In this document: positions 9,865-18,594 of the stretch, piece by piece
Numbering within the stretch: position 1 is the first letter of the stretch
Layout: each line of letters opens with the position of its first letter
NCBI GenBank assembly: GCA_965200615.1
Contig: OZ241377.1
Location: 4,898,001-4,962,000, forward strand
Source of the DNA: Bin5 sp965200615
GTDB lineage: Bacteria; Chloroflexota; Anaerolineae; Caldilineales; Caldilineaceae
Length of the DNA: 64,000 bases
Reading direction: 5' to 3'
Notes under the pieces: model-generated
The model's database searches: none
The model's input: only the letters and a program-made list of their open reading frames with translations
Told to the model about the DNA's origin: nothing
Translations under genes and position numbers: made by a program

Positions 9865-11049
9865 ATGGTACAGACAGCAGAACATATTCAGACGATAGAC
9901 GAGAGCCAAATTGGAGAGGAAAGGGGCCTGTTCCAAAAATATGATATCACTTCCAGCCCCAATGATTTCAACGTAAAGACCATTGTTGATTTCATCGAGC
10001 GCGGGATCTTCAGAATACCCGTTTTTCAGAGAAACTACGTATGGGATCTTGGTCGCGCATCCAGGCTCATTGAGTCCCTTATTCTTGGACTCCCAATTCC
10101 CCAGTTATTCTTGTACGAACAAGACAGGAATCGGTTTCTGGTCATCGACGGTCAGCAGAGGTTGATGTCTATATACTACTTTCTGAAGATGCGGTTTCCA
10201 GTGACTGGCAGAAGAAACGAGCTTCGAGAGATTTTCGACCGTGTAGGCAGGATACCGCCAGAGGTGTTCGCCGATGATCACTACTTTACGACATTCAACT
10301 TAAAGCTGCCCAGCCGGCTACCCAATGTAAAGAATAAGCTGCATGGCCTGAACTATAATACATTGGACGATCTACAGACCACACTTGATTTGAGAACAAT
10401 GCGCTGCGTGCTTGTGAGACAGAATTTCCCCCGAAACGATGACTCATCCATACTTGAGATTTTCAATCGACTTAACACCGGAGGCATGAACTTGAGCCCC
10501 CAAGAGATACGGATGAGTTTGTACGACTCTGACTTCATGAAAATGGTCTCCCGCTCCAATACAGATACCAGATGGCGCAAGTTGCTCGATCAACCCGAAC
10601 CTGACCTGAGGATGCGAGATGTCGAACACCTCCTCAGAGGGTTCGCCATGCTCACTCGTGGTTCGAGCTATGCTCCGTCAATGACAAGATTCTTGAACAA
10701 GTTCGCCAAAGAGATGCAGGAGGAATCGCAAGAGGAGATCGGCTTGTTGGAAAATATGCTTTCCTCCTTCCTGGAACTATGCGCGGACTTTCCTGTTGGC
10801 GTATTTGGCGCTTCTTCCAGCAGGTCTTCCAGCAGAAAGTTAGCTATTTCTGTGTTTGAATCGGTATTCGCGGCTGCATGTAAATCTGGGTATGAGGACA
10901 GATCCTGTCGCGTACATTCCCTTTGCAGCGACAAGATCGAAAGACTAAAGCAAGACCCTGCGTTCCTGGATGCCGCCAGCACAAAGAGCACAAACACAGA
11001 CAAAGTACGGACCAGGTTAAGTCGGGCACGCAAGTTGCTTTTGAACTGA
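9865..11049 (+). CDS. DUF262 domain protein (ParB/GmrSD-like), probable defence gene
   Basis: The N-terminal DUF262 domain (about residues 30-230) shows VDFIERGIFRIPVFQRNYVW, LPIPQLFLYEQ and the hallmark VIDGQQRLMSIYYF (about 94-107). This is the ParB-like fold found in GmrSD-type modification-dependent restriction enzymes and other defence proteins, where DGQQR contributes to nucleotide binding or cleavage. No C-terminal HNH (DUF1524) domain is visible; the last 150 residues look helical, so this is not a stand-alone GmrSD enzyme. A small HEPN-like gene starts four bases after its stop and a terminator closes the pair at 11466-11492. An MmeI-type enzyme follows. An accessory role in defence is inferred. 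Confidence 0.8.
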   Translation: MVQTAEHIQTIDESQIGEERGLFQKYDITSSPNDFNVKTIVDFIERGIFRIPVFQRNYVWDLGRASRLIESLILGLPIPQLFLYEQDRNRFLVIDGQQRLMSIYYFLKMRFPVTGRRNELREIFDRVGRIPPEVFADDHYFTTFNLKLPSRLPNVKNKLHGLNYNTLDDLQTTLDLRTMRCVLVRQNFPRNDDSSILEIFNRLNTGGMNLSPQEIRMSLYDSDFMKMVSRSNTDTRWRKLLDQPEPDLRMRDVEHLLRGFAMLTRGSSYAPSMTRFLNKFAKEMQEESQEEIGLLENMLSSFLELCADFPVGVFGASSSRSSSRKLAISVFESVFAAACKSGYEDRSCRVHSLCSDKIERLKQDPAFLDAASTKSTNTDKVRTRLSRARKLLLN

Positions 11050-11052
11050 CAG

Positions 11053-11367
11053 ATGACGACCATTATTGATAGACTCATCGAGCGCCACCAGCAGATCAGC
11101 GCATCTTTAGAGACACAAAATGAAATATCGCTGAAGAGCTACGCTGATGATGAGTTTCGCAAAGTATTGGTGTTGAGCATTGCCAGTTATTTCGAATATC
11201 AGATCGTTGACGCTATGTCCCGCCTGGCGGAGAGCGCAAAATCGGAGCAAGCAGAATCCAGTTTAGATTACGCTTTAGAGGATATTGTCGAACTATATGG
11301 GAAAGCGTTGAATTTTGTCGCGTATCTCTCAGAAAGAATTCAACCGCAAAACAATACGCTACAGTGA
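11053..11367 (+). CDS. Short HEPN-like protein, possibly truncated
   Basis: 104 residues, starting four bases after the DUF262 gene. The helical N-terminus (DEFRKVLVLSIASYFEYQIVD) resembles HEPN proteins of the MAE_28990/MAE_18760 kind, which are often found beside DUF262 genes. The usual RX4-6H ribonuclease motif is absent from this frame. In another frame just downstream (about 11385-11402) RNTLLH is encoded, an RX4H motif, and that frame stays open to about 11456. This suggests, but does not prove, that a frameshift has separated the active site from the N-terminus. Alternatively it is a short adaptor. The family assignment is tentative. Confidence 0.5.
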   Translation: MTTIIDRLIERHQQISASLETQNEISLKSYADDEFRKVLVLSIASYFEYQIVDAMSRLAESAKSEQAESSLDYALEDIVELYGKALNFVAYLSERIQPQNNTLQ

Positions 11368-11465
11368 CTCTTGAAAATGTAGAACGGAATACACTACTGC
11401 ACCGCAAGGGGTCAGGCATGACATGGAACGTTCTTCGCAGTTTCTCCAGCCTCTGAAGACCAGGG

Positions 11466-11492
11466 CGCCCCGACGATTTGTCGGGGCGTTTT
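11466..11492 (+). terminator. Rho-independent terminator of the DUF262-HEPN operon
   Basis: A perfect nine-base stem CGCCCCGAC / GTCGGGGCG with loop GATTT is followed by TTTTC. It ends the DUF262-HEPN transcript and insulates it from the restriction-modification gene, which therefore needs its own promoter in 11493-11620. Confidence 0.9.
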
Positions 11493-11620
11493 CACTTTCG
11501 GTCATCTACGATCTTGAATGACTGTCAGTCTCAATGGGACGCGAGACAACCCTGTCGATGCTTCCCCTACGCGGGAAAGCCTTTTCGTCATTGCGGCGTC
11601 CCACGCCTCGGAGTAACGAC

Positions 11621-14467
11621 ATGACACCAGGGGAGTTCATAACCAAGTGGCGGGCCTCTGAGCTGAACGAGCGCTCAGCCGCGCAGGAGCACTTCATCGA
11701 CCTCTGCCGGCTCCTGGACGAACCGACACCCGCCGAAGACGACCCCAGCGGACAGCGCTACCGCTTCGAGCGCGGCGCGCGCAAAGACACCGGCGGACGC
11801 GGCTGGGCCGACGTCTGGAGACGCCACCGCTTCGCCTGGGAATACAAGGGCAAGCACAAGAACCTCGACGACGCCTTCAACCAGCTGCGCCAGTACGCTC
11901 TCGCCCTGGAGAACCCGCCCCTCCTCATCGTCTCCGACATGGCCCGCTTCCGCATCCACACCAACTGGACCAACAGCGTCAGTGTCGTCCATGAGTTCGC
12001 GCTGGACGAGTTGGCCGACGCCGCCGTACGTCACAAGCTGAAGTGGGCCATGTCCGATCCCGAACGGCTACGCCCTGGCGAGAGCCGCCAGGCCCTCACC
12101 GAACGCGCCGCCACCGCCTTCGCCGCCCTGGCCCAGGCCCTCCGCACGCGCGGTCACGACCCGCAACAGGTCGCACACTTCGTCAACCGCCTCGTCTTCT
12201 GCATGTTCGCCGAAGATGTCGGCCTCCTGCCCAACGATATGTTCACCCGCATGTTGGAACAGGCCCGCCGCACGCCCGAAGACTTCGCCCCTATGGCCCA
12301 AGAGCTGTTCGGGGCAATGGCCGCGGGCGGCCGCGTCGGCTTCGAGACAGTCGCCTGGTTCAACGGCGGCCTCTTCGACAGCGACGACGCCCTCCCGCTC
12401 ACACGGGACGAGATCAGGACCGCCTTGGAAGCGGCCGCTCTCGATTGGAGCGAGATCGACCCCTCCATCCTTGGCGCCCTCTTCGAACGCGGCCTGGACC
12501 CGGCCAAGCGCTCGCAACTCGGCGCACACTACACCGACCGCGATAAAATCATGCAGATCGTCGATCCGGTCGTGACTCGCCCCTGGCTCACGGAATGGGA
12601 AAGAGCTCGCGCCGAAATCGCTCTGCGTCTGGAGCGCGCCGACGTGGCCAAGACCAGCGCGGCCCGCACACGCCAGCGCGGCCTTGCCGACGGCGCTCTG
12701 CGCGGCTTTCTCGACCGGCTGCGCGCCTTTACCGTCCTCGATCCCGCTTGCGGTTCCGGCAACTTCCTCTACCTCGCCCTGCATGCCCTCAAAGACCTGG
12801 AACACCGCGTCCAACTCGAAGCAGAATCAATGGGCCTGCAACGCTCCTTCCCCGCCGTCGGCCCCGCCAATGTCAAGGGCATCGAGATCAACCCCTACGC
12901 CGCCGAACTGGCCCGCGTCTCGGTCTGGATCGGCGAAATCCAGTGGATGCGCCGCAACGGCTTCAGCGGCGCCCGCGACCCCATCCTCGACCCCCTCGAC
13001 ACCATCGAATGCCGCGACGCCATCCTCAACCCCGACGGCTCCGAACCCGAATGGCCGGCGGCCGACGTCGTTATCGGCAACCCGCCCTTTCTGGGCGGCA
13101 AACTTCTGCGCAGCACGTTAGGCGGGGCATACGTCGAGTCATTGCAACGGCTGTATGGGGCGCGTATTCATGGCGAAGCGGATTTGGTCTGTCACTGGTT
13201 CGACAAAGCGCAGCGGCTGGTAGCCGACGGCAGTGTCACCCGTGCTGGTCTCGTTGCCACCAACTCCATCCGGGGCGGCCGCAATCGCGCCGTCCTGGAC
13301 AGAATAGTCGAGCACGGCACGATTTACGATGCCTGGTCGGATGAGCCGTGGGTGGTAGATGGGGCGGCTGTACGCGTTTCGTTGGTATGCTTTGCTGGAA
13401 AGGACGATGGACATCAGAACTTCCTTGACGGTTCGAATGTATCCGGCGTCAGTGCTGACCTGACCGCTGGGACAGCGGACATTACAAAGGCCAAATCTCT
13501 GCCGCGCAACCAAAATATCGCATTCATGGGTGACATCAAGAATGGTCCGTTTGACATTTCGGGCGACTTGGCGCGGGAATGGCTTAGACTGCCCGCAAAT
13601 CCCAATGGACGGCCAAACTCTGATGTTCTCAGGCCGTGGGTCAACGGTATGGACCTGACGCGGCGACCGGCTGACAAATGGATCATAGACTTTGGATTTG
13701 ACATGGATGAGACTGAAGTTGCTCTTTATGAACATCCCTTCGCACATGTCGCTGAGTATGTCAAACCTAAGCGCAAGAGCGGTCGTCACAAGGGTAGGGC
13801 TAAGTACTGGTATCGGCATGTGTCGCCGGGACCACGCACATGGCAGAAACTAAAGGGCTTGCCTCGCTACATAGCCACACCGAGGGTCGCCAAGTACAGG
13901 CTATTTGTCTGGTGTGACGCTCGTGTCTGCCCTGATTGCCAACTAATCGTCATCGCACGCGACGACGACACGACCTTCGGCATCCTCCACAGCCGCTTTC
14001 ACGAAGCCTGGTCGCTGCGCCTCTGTACATGGCTTGGGCAGGGCAATGATCCGCGCTACACGCCGACCACCACTTTCCAAACGTTTCCCTTCCCGCAAGA
14101 GCTGTCCCCCGATATTCCTGCAGAAGACTATGCGAAAGATACACGCGCCTTGGCGATTTCAGAGGCGGCGCAACGGCTGGTGGAACTGCGCAATCGCTGG
14201 CTGAACCCGCCTGAATGGGTAAAGTGGGTTGACGAGCCGGTCCCGGGCTATCCCAAGCGCCCCGTCCCCCGCAACGAGTCCGCCGCCAAGGAGCTCAAGG
14301 CGCGCACCCTCACCAACCTCTACAACGCCCGTCCACAGTGGCTCGCAGACGCCCACGCAGTGCTCGATGCGGCGGTCGCGGCCGCCTACGGCTGGAACGC
14401 GGACATTTCGGAAGATGACGCGCTGGGGGCGTTGTTGGCGTTGAATAGGAGGAAGAGGGAGAAGTAA
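11621..14467 (+). CDS. MmeI-type (type IIL) restriction-modification enzyme
   Basis: Single-chain endonuclease and adenine methyltransferase, 948 residues, full length for the family. Start at ATG 11621 with GGAG eight bases upstream; an ORF extension to 11534 has no support. Domains in order: N-terminal PD-ExK nuclease with D64, E74 and K76 (ADVWRRHRFAWEYKGK), the same D-x9-E-x-K spacing as MmeI; helical connector; gamma-class methyltransferase with SAM motif LDPACGSGNFLYLALHAL (about 374-391) and catalytic NPPF (about 486); target-recognition domain from about 620 to 830; C-terminal helices. In this family one strand is methylated for protection and the enzyme cuts about 20 bases away. The recognition sequence cannot be read here. 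No separate S or M subunit is present. Confidence 0.93.
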   Translation: MTPGEFITKWRASELNERSAAQEHFIDLCRLLDEPTPAEDDPSGQRYRFERGARKDTGGRGWADVWRRHRFAWEYKGKHKNLDDAFNQLRQYALALENPPLLIVSDMARFRIHTNWTNSVSVVHEFALDELADAAVRHKLKWAMSDPERLRPGESRQALTERAATAFAALAQALRTRGHDPQQVAHFVNRLVFCMFAEDVGLLPNDMFTRMLEQARRTPEDFAPMAQELFGAMAAGGRVGFETVAWFNGGLFDSDDALPLTRDEIRTALEAAALDWSEIDPSILGALFERGLDPAKRSQLGAHYTDRDKIMQIVDPVVTRPWLTEWERARAEIALRLERADVAKTSAARTRQRGLADGALRGFLDRLRAFTVLDPACGSGNFLYLALHALKDLEHRVQLEAESMGLQRSFPAVGPANVKGIEINPYAAELARVSVWIGEIQWMRRNGFSGARDPILDPLDTIECRDAILNPDGSEPEWPAADVVIGNPPFLGGKLLRSTLGGAYVESLQRLYGARIHGEADLVCHWFDKAQRLVADGSVTRAGLVATNSIRGGRNRAVLDRIVEHGTIYDAWSDEPWVVDGAAVRVSLVCFAGKDDGHQNFLDGSNVSGVSADLTAGTADITKAKSLPRNQNIAFMGDIKNGPFDISGDLAREWLRLPANPNGRPNSDVLRPWVNGMDLTRRPADKWIIDFGFDMDETEVALYEHPFAHVAEYVKPKRKSGRHKGRAKYWYRHVSPGPRTWQKLKGLPRYIATPRVAKYRLFVWCDARVCPDCQLIVIARDDDTTFGILHSRFHEAWSLRLCTWLGQGNDPRYTPTTTFQTFPFPQELSPDIPAEDYAKDTRALAISEAAQRLVELRNRWLNPPEWVKWVDEPVPGYPKRPVPRNESAAKELKARTLTNLYNARPQWLADAHAVLDAAVAAAYGWNADISEDDALGALLALNRRKREK

Positions 14468-14759
14468 GGCGCAGTAGAAACAGTACTTGTCGAACCTGAG
14501 GGATTAGAGGACGATTGCCCTCAATTTGAGGTCAGCCAAGAGCCTTACGGATAGACCTTTCAAGCAAAAATCGAGATGGGTAATATCTGTACAGCTGGGC
14601 CCTTGACTATCCGTTCTGATCCAGGAACGTCAAATCCTTGTTCATCTCCAAGCGAGTCAAGCACGCCAGTAAAACCAGTTAAGATCGACTGCGGCATTTT
14701 ACTTAAGGCTGTCTTTCTAAGCAGATTTATGGATTCAGACTCGTCGTAGATGCATTTCG
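14468..14759. other. Intergenic region before PhyH
   Basis: About 290 bases with no recognised gene or clear terminator. The right edge grades into a gene remnant with its own ribosome binding site. Confidence 0.3.
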
Positions 14760-14863
14760 ACAGGAGTACACTGTATTATGCAAGACTTTCTTCGCTACTG
14801 CCAGATTCATCTTGACTTTCACACCAGCGAGCAGTTGATCAACATCGGCGGGAAGTTTGACGT
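14760..14863 (+). pseudogene. 5' remnant of a duplicated GHL6-type glycosidase gene
   Basis: The 28 codons from ATG 14778 (MQDFLRYCQIHLDFHTSEQL...) match the first 28 codons of the intact gene at 15959 (MSDFLRYRQIHLDFHTSEQI...), and an ACAGGAG ribosome binding site precedes both. After residue 28 (GGKFD) the similarity stops and unrelated sequence runs into the start region of the PhyH gene. Most differences are silent third-position changes, so the copies diverged while both were still coding. It stays in frame with the PhyH gene and could be translated as a 46-residue extension. Confidence 0.75.
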
Positions 14864-14915
14864 CTACAGTTCTGAGCAACTGTGTGCTATAGTTCAGACC
14901 AAAGGAGGCACGCAC

Positions 14916-15746
14916 ATGGCAACAGACCTGCACTCTCTCTTCCGCATCCCCGGTCCGACCCAGGCCGACATCGACTCGTTCCATAACGACGGCTACATCG
15001 CCTATCCTGACGTCTTCACCGACCATGCCAGGGAAGCTCTCATCGAGGAGATCGAGGGACTCGCTCAGGCGCGCGCCTACGTACGGCAGCTGCCGAACCT
15101 TCGCGGCGAACCCAAAGCCTACTTCATCCGCCCGTGGAACGACAGGGGACCTTACTCCGATCAGTTGATCGACGATCCCTTTATCACCTCGCTGCTGCGC
15201 GCCACCATCGGCGACGACTATCACTACTGCCACTCTGCCTTGAACATTGCGCCGCGGGGCATCGGTCCTCTTCGCTATCACCAGGACCATCACCACTGGA
15301 AGCATGAGAACCCCGTCAATCTGGCCGAACGCGACAAATACTATGTGCAGATTCTCTACTACCTGAACGGTTTCTCACTTGGCGACCGCAACCTGAAAGT
15401 TATCCCAGGCAGCCACCGCGTTGCGCCGACCGAGGACGCCACACCGGACAGAATGCTTGCAGGAGAATTTGACGCCGAAGCGGGCCGACCGTTGAAGGAG
15501 AAACGCCTCGAACTGCCGCCGGGCAGCATGGTCTACATCAACGCTCGAATCTTCCACGGCGTCGAACCCAAGCCCGCCGACTCTCCCCAGCCCTACCGGA
15601 TCTTCAACATCGACATCTTCAAAGAGGCCGGCCCGCCCCACCGCCACACGCAGGAGATTCCCGCTGAATGGATAGCCCGCGCCAGCCCTGCCCGTAAGAA
15701 GCTGTTTCTGCGCCAGGCCTACTCCGAAGGTTGCTGGGCCTCGTAA
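14916..15746 (+). CDS. Phytanoyl-CoA dioxygenase family (PhyH) oxygenase
   Basis: Fe(II)/2-oxoglutarate-dependent hydroxylase of unknown substrate, 276 residues from ATG 14916. AAAGGAGG seven bases upstream decides this start over the in-frame ATG at 14778, whose 46 extra codons derive from a truncated neighbouring gene. The facial triad is visible: HxD in YHQDHHHWKHENP (about residues 125-137) and the distal histidine in ARIFHGVEP, with an arginine in QPYRIFNID for 2-oxoglutarate. GDRNLKVIPGSHR is also typical. A terminator hairpin follows at 15788-15823. It precedes a GHL6-like glycosidase, suggesting a joint catabolic role, but the hairpin separates the transcripts. Confidence 0.88.
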   Translation: MATDLHSLFRIPGPTQADIDSFHNDGYIAYPDVFTDHAREALIEEIEGLAQARAYVRQLPNLRGEPKAYFIRPWNDRGPYSDQLIDDPFITSLLRATIGDDYHYCHSALNIAPRGIGPLRYHQDHHHWKHENPVNLAERDKYYVQILYYLNGFSLGDRNLKVIPGSHRVAPTEDATPDRMLAGEFDAEAGRPLKEKRLELPPGSMVYINARIFHGVEPKPADSPQPYRIFNIDIFKEAGPPHRHTQEIPAEWIARASPARKKLFLRQAYSEGCWAS

Positions 15747-15787
15747 TGGGTACTGGCTGAACGAATTACAGTTGCTGTCCTCCATGT

Positions 15788-15823
15788 CGCTCCGGCTTTC
15801 CGTCGGAGCGTAGTTATTTTTGC
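15788..15823 (+). terminator. Rho-independent terminator after PhyH
   Basis: CGCTCCG (15788-15794) pairs with CGGAGCG (15804-15810) around a nine-base loop and is followed by TAGTTATTTTTGC. Confidence 0.7.
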
Positions 15824-15958
15824 TTCAGCCCCATGCAGATCGCACCGCTGCGCAGGTTCATTCGAACTGTTTGAAAACTGCCTCGGAGTTGCGTTACACT
15901 GCGATCAGACCAGTCGGAATCCCGTTTCGCCGTCCAACCTACAGGAGCGCCGCGCCAA

Positions 15959-17989
15959 ATGTCTGACTTTCTCCGCTACCGCCAGATCCACCTCGATTTC
16001 CACACCAGCGAACAGATCACCAACATCGGCGGAGAGTTCGACGCCGGGGCATGGGCTCAGCAACTGACTGACGCCCACGTCGACTCCATCACCTGCTTTG
16101 CCCGCGGCCATCACGGCATGATCTTCTACGATACCCAGGCCCACCCGGAGCGGCGGCATCCCCACCTGCAGTGCAACCTGTTGAAAGAGCAGATCGAAGC
16201 CGCGCATGCCCGCAATATTCGCGTACCCATTTACACGACCATCCAATGGGACTACTTTACCGCCCAGAAACAGCCGCAGTGGCTGCAGGTAGCCGCCGAC
16301 GGTTCGATACAGGGACAGAAGCCCTACGAGGCGGGCTTCTATGCGAAACTCTGCCTTAACACACCCTACGTCGACCTTCTCAAAGCCCACGTCGACGACA
16401 TGTTCGCCTGCCTGCCCGCAGTAGATGGCCTCTTCTTCGACATCGTCCAGGATCAGGACTGCTCCTGTCCCGCCTGCCGGCAAGAGATGCTGGCACGGGG
16501 CATCGACCCTGCCTGCGACGCCGACCGCCAGGCGTTCGGCCAGGGTGTGACCGACCGCTTCAAGCGTGCGATGTCCGCGCATGTACGCAATCACAGCCAG
16601 GACTGCACTATCTTCTACAACTCCGGCCACGTCGGCCCGCGCCAGCGCGCCACCGGAGAGACCTACAGCCACTGGGAACTCGAATCGCTGCCCTCGGGAG
16701 GCTGGGGCTACATGCACTTCCCGCTTTCGCAGCGATACGCACGCACGACCGGCCACGACACCCTGGGCATGACCGGCAAGTTCCATACGGCCTGGGGCGA
16801 CTTCCAATCTTACAAGAACGAGGCCGCGCTCCAGTTCGAGTGTTTTCAGATGCTCGCCCTCAACGCCAAATGCTCTATCGGCGACCAGTTGCATCCCACC
16901 GGGCGGCTCGACCAGGCCACCTACGACCTCGTCGGGCCGGTCTACCGCGAGGTGGCGCGCAAGGAGCCATGGTGCCGCGGCGCCCGCCCCTTGACAGATC
17001 TCGGCGTCTTCACACTGGAGGAGTTCACAGGGGAGCGGCTGACCGCGGAGACCGTCGGCGCCGTGCGCATGCTGCAGGAAGGCGGGCGCCAGTTCGACGT
17101 CGTCGACAGCGGGACCGGTTGGGACGGCTACCGTGCGCTCATCCTGCCCGACGCGGTGACCCTGGACGGGAAACTCGCCAGAAAGGTTTCCGAGTACACC
17201 GCCGCCGGCGGTAAGCTTATCGCCTCATTCGAGTCCGGACTCATGCCCGACCTGTCCGACTTCGCTTTGCCAGACTGGGGCGTCCGTAAGATCGGTGAAG
17301 GACCGGTTGACGCCAACGGCGATCCTGTGCGGGGCCGCCACTTTCACAGCGGAGACTACGTTGATTATCTGCGCGCGGAGAGACAGCTGGCCGGGGGCCT
17401 GCGGCCGACCGAATATGTCATGTACATGCGGGGGTTGGAAATCTCAGCCGGAGAGGACGCTGAGGTTCTTGCCAGAGTGGTTCCCACCTACTTTGACCGG
17501 ACCTGGCGGCACTTCTGCTCACACCGACAGACGCCCAGCAGCGGCGAACTCGGCGCGCCCGCGGCCGCACGCACGGGAGACGTCATCTACTTCGCCCATC
17601 CCATCTTTCGCCAGTACCACCGCAACGCGCCCCACTGGTGCAAGCAGCTGCTTCTGAACGCGCTGGACATGCTTCTGCCGGACCCCCTTCTGCGGCACGG
17701 GGGCCCGACGGGAATGTTGACCGCGCTGAACGAGCAGGCTGAAAAGGGCAGGCTGGTCCTGCATTTGCTCCACTACGTCCCGGAACGCCGCGGCCAGGAT
17801 TTCGACGTGATTGAGGACGTGTTGCCCCTGTACGATGTCGACGTGAGCCTGAAGTTACCCGGGCCGGTGGCCGGCGTGCGCTGCGCTCCCGACGGGGCGC
17901 AGCTGACATTCGGCGAGGCGAAAGGACGGCTCAACTTCACCGTGCCCAAGGTGGAAGGACACCAGATCGTGGAAATTGCCCTGGGCTAG
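15959..17989 (+). CDS. GHL6-type putative glycoside hydrolase with trimerisation-like domain
   Basis: Probable carbohydrate-active enzyme, 676 residues, no signal peptide. The N-terminus (QIHLDFHTSEQITNIGGEFD, then HVDSITCFARGHHG) is typical of the hypothetical glycosyl hydrolase 6 (GHL6) TIM barrel; residues around 160 (DGLFFDIVQDQDCSCPACRQ) carry acidic candidates and a small Cys cluster. From about 370 (GVFTLEEFTGERL... VVDSGTGWDGYRALILPDAV) the chain resembles the beta-galactosidase trimerisation (Rossmann-like) domain. ACAGGAG precedes ATG 15959. A 5' fragment of a paralogue lies upstream of the preceding PhyH gene. Substrate unknown. Confidence 0.8.
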   Translation: MSDFLRYRQIHLDFHTSEQITNIGGEFDAGAWAQQLTDAHVDSITCFARGHHGMIFYDTQAHPERRHPHLQCNLLKEQIEAAHARNIRVPIYTTIQWDYFTAQKQPQWLQVAADGSIQGQKPYEAGFYAKLCLNTPYVDLLKAHVDDMFACLPAVDGLFFDIVQDQDCSCPACRQEMLARGIDPACDADRQAFGQGVTDRFKRAMSAHVRNHSQDCTIFYNSGHVGPRQRATGETYSHWELESLPSGGWGYMHFPLSQRYARTTGHDTLGMTGKFHTAWGDFQSYKNEAALQFECFQMLALNAKCSIGDQLHPTGRLDQATYDLVGPVYREVARKEPWCRGARPLTDLGVFTLEEFTGERLTAETVGAVRMLQEGGRQFDVVDSGTGWDGYRALILPDAVTLDGKLARKVSEYTAAGGKLIASFESGLMPDLSDFALPDWGVRKIGEGPVDANGDPVRGRHFHSGDYVDYLRAERQLAGGLRPTEYVMYMRGLEISAGEDAEVLARVVPTYFDRTWRHFCSHRQTPSSGELGAPAAARTGDVIYFAHPIFRQYHRNAPHWCKQLLLNALDMLLPDPLLRHGGPTGMLTALNEQAEKGRLVLHLLHYVPERRGQDFDVIEDVLPLYDVDVSLKLPGPVAGVRCAPDGAQLTFGEAKGRLNFTVPKVEGHQIVEIALG

Positions 17990-18022
17990 CGTTGCCGCGC
18001 GTTCCACCACCGCCGGCACTAT

Positions 18023-18340
18023 TCATGTCCTCTGCCAGTAATCTACAACCAGGACCTTTTCGAGGTGAGGACGCAGCACAGAGCCAAAGGCCGCGTGATC
18101 GGGGTGGGGCAGGTAGGCGTCGCGGTCGGCCTCGCTGGCGAACGTGACAAAGAAACAGTGGGTAAACCCTTCTGCCTTGCCCTCGACGCTCACGTCCGTA
18201 CCCCACTCAAAATCCTGGATCACGTCGATCTTGCCCGGCAAGGCCCGGAACGCGTCCTCGATTTCGCGAACGTTCTCATCCGGCGTTCCGTCTTTGAACT
18301 GAAACAGAACGACGTGACGCAATACTGACTGTTCAGACAT
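18023..18340 (-). CDS. Dabb (stress-responsive A/B barrel) domain protein
   Basis: Small ferredoxin-like alpha/beta barrel, 105 residues. The start ATG 18340 (MSEQSVLRHVVLFQFKDGT) is placed by AAAGAGAG upstream and by the family's typical RHVVLFQFK opening. Other marks are PGKIDVIQDFEWGTDVS and TFASEADRDAYLPHPDH. Members are found in polyketide cyclases, stress proteins and small catabolic accessory proteins; no catalytic function can be assigned. It is divergent from the sulfatase gene and convergent with the glycosidase gene. Confidence 0.85.
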   Translation of the reverse strand: MSEQSVLRHVVLFQFKDGTPDENVREIEDAFRALPGKIDVIQDFEWGTDVSVEGKAEGFTHCFFVTFASEADRDAYLPHPDHAAFGSVLRPHLEKVLVVDYWQRT

Positions 18341-18594
18341 ATGGACTCTCTTTCGGCAGATGCCCCGGCCTGTGCGGTTTGAATCAGGTCCAACTTTCAC
18401 AACCTACCCGAATATGGACGGCGCCGCAAGAGTACAGAATGGCGTTCAAGCCTTTCTGCTTGACCTCATATTTGATGTCTGATAGCATGGCCGGGCCCTT
18501 CCCCCCCTTTCCCGTCGAATTCAATGAACGGATAGAATCACCGGCTCCGCAGACCACACGTCACACCACGAACGAGATTCCAAAAGGACCTGAT
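18341..18594. promoter_or_regulatory. Divergent promoter region, Dabb gene and sulfatase
   Basis: 254 bases between divergent starts. An in-frame extension of the sulfatase ORF crosses it but looks non-coding. AAAAGGA (18581-18587) is the sulfatase ribosome binding site. No sharp promoter boxes were found. Confidence 0.35.

Noticed and set aside
14778..14915. N-terminal extension of the PhyH protein starting at 14778
   Set aside because: These codons are a remnant of a duplicated glycosidase start; AAAGGAGG places the true start at 14916.
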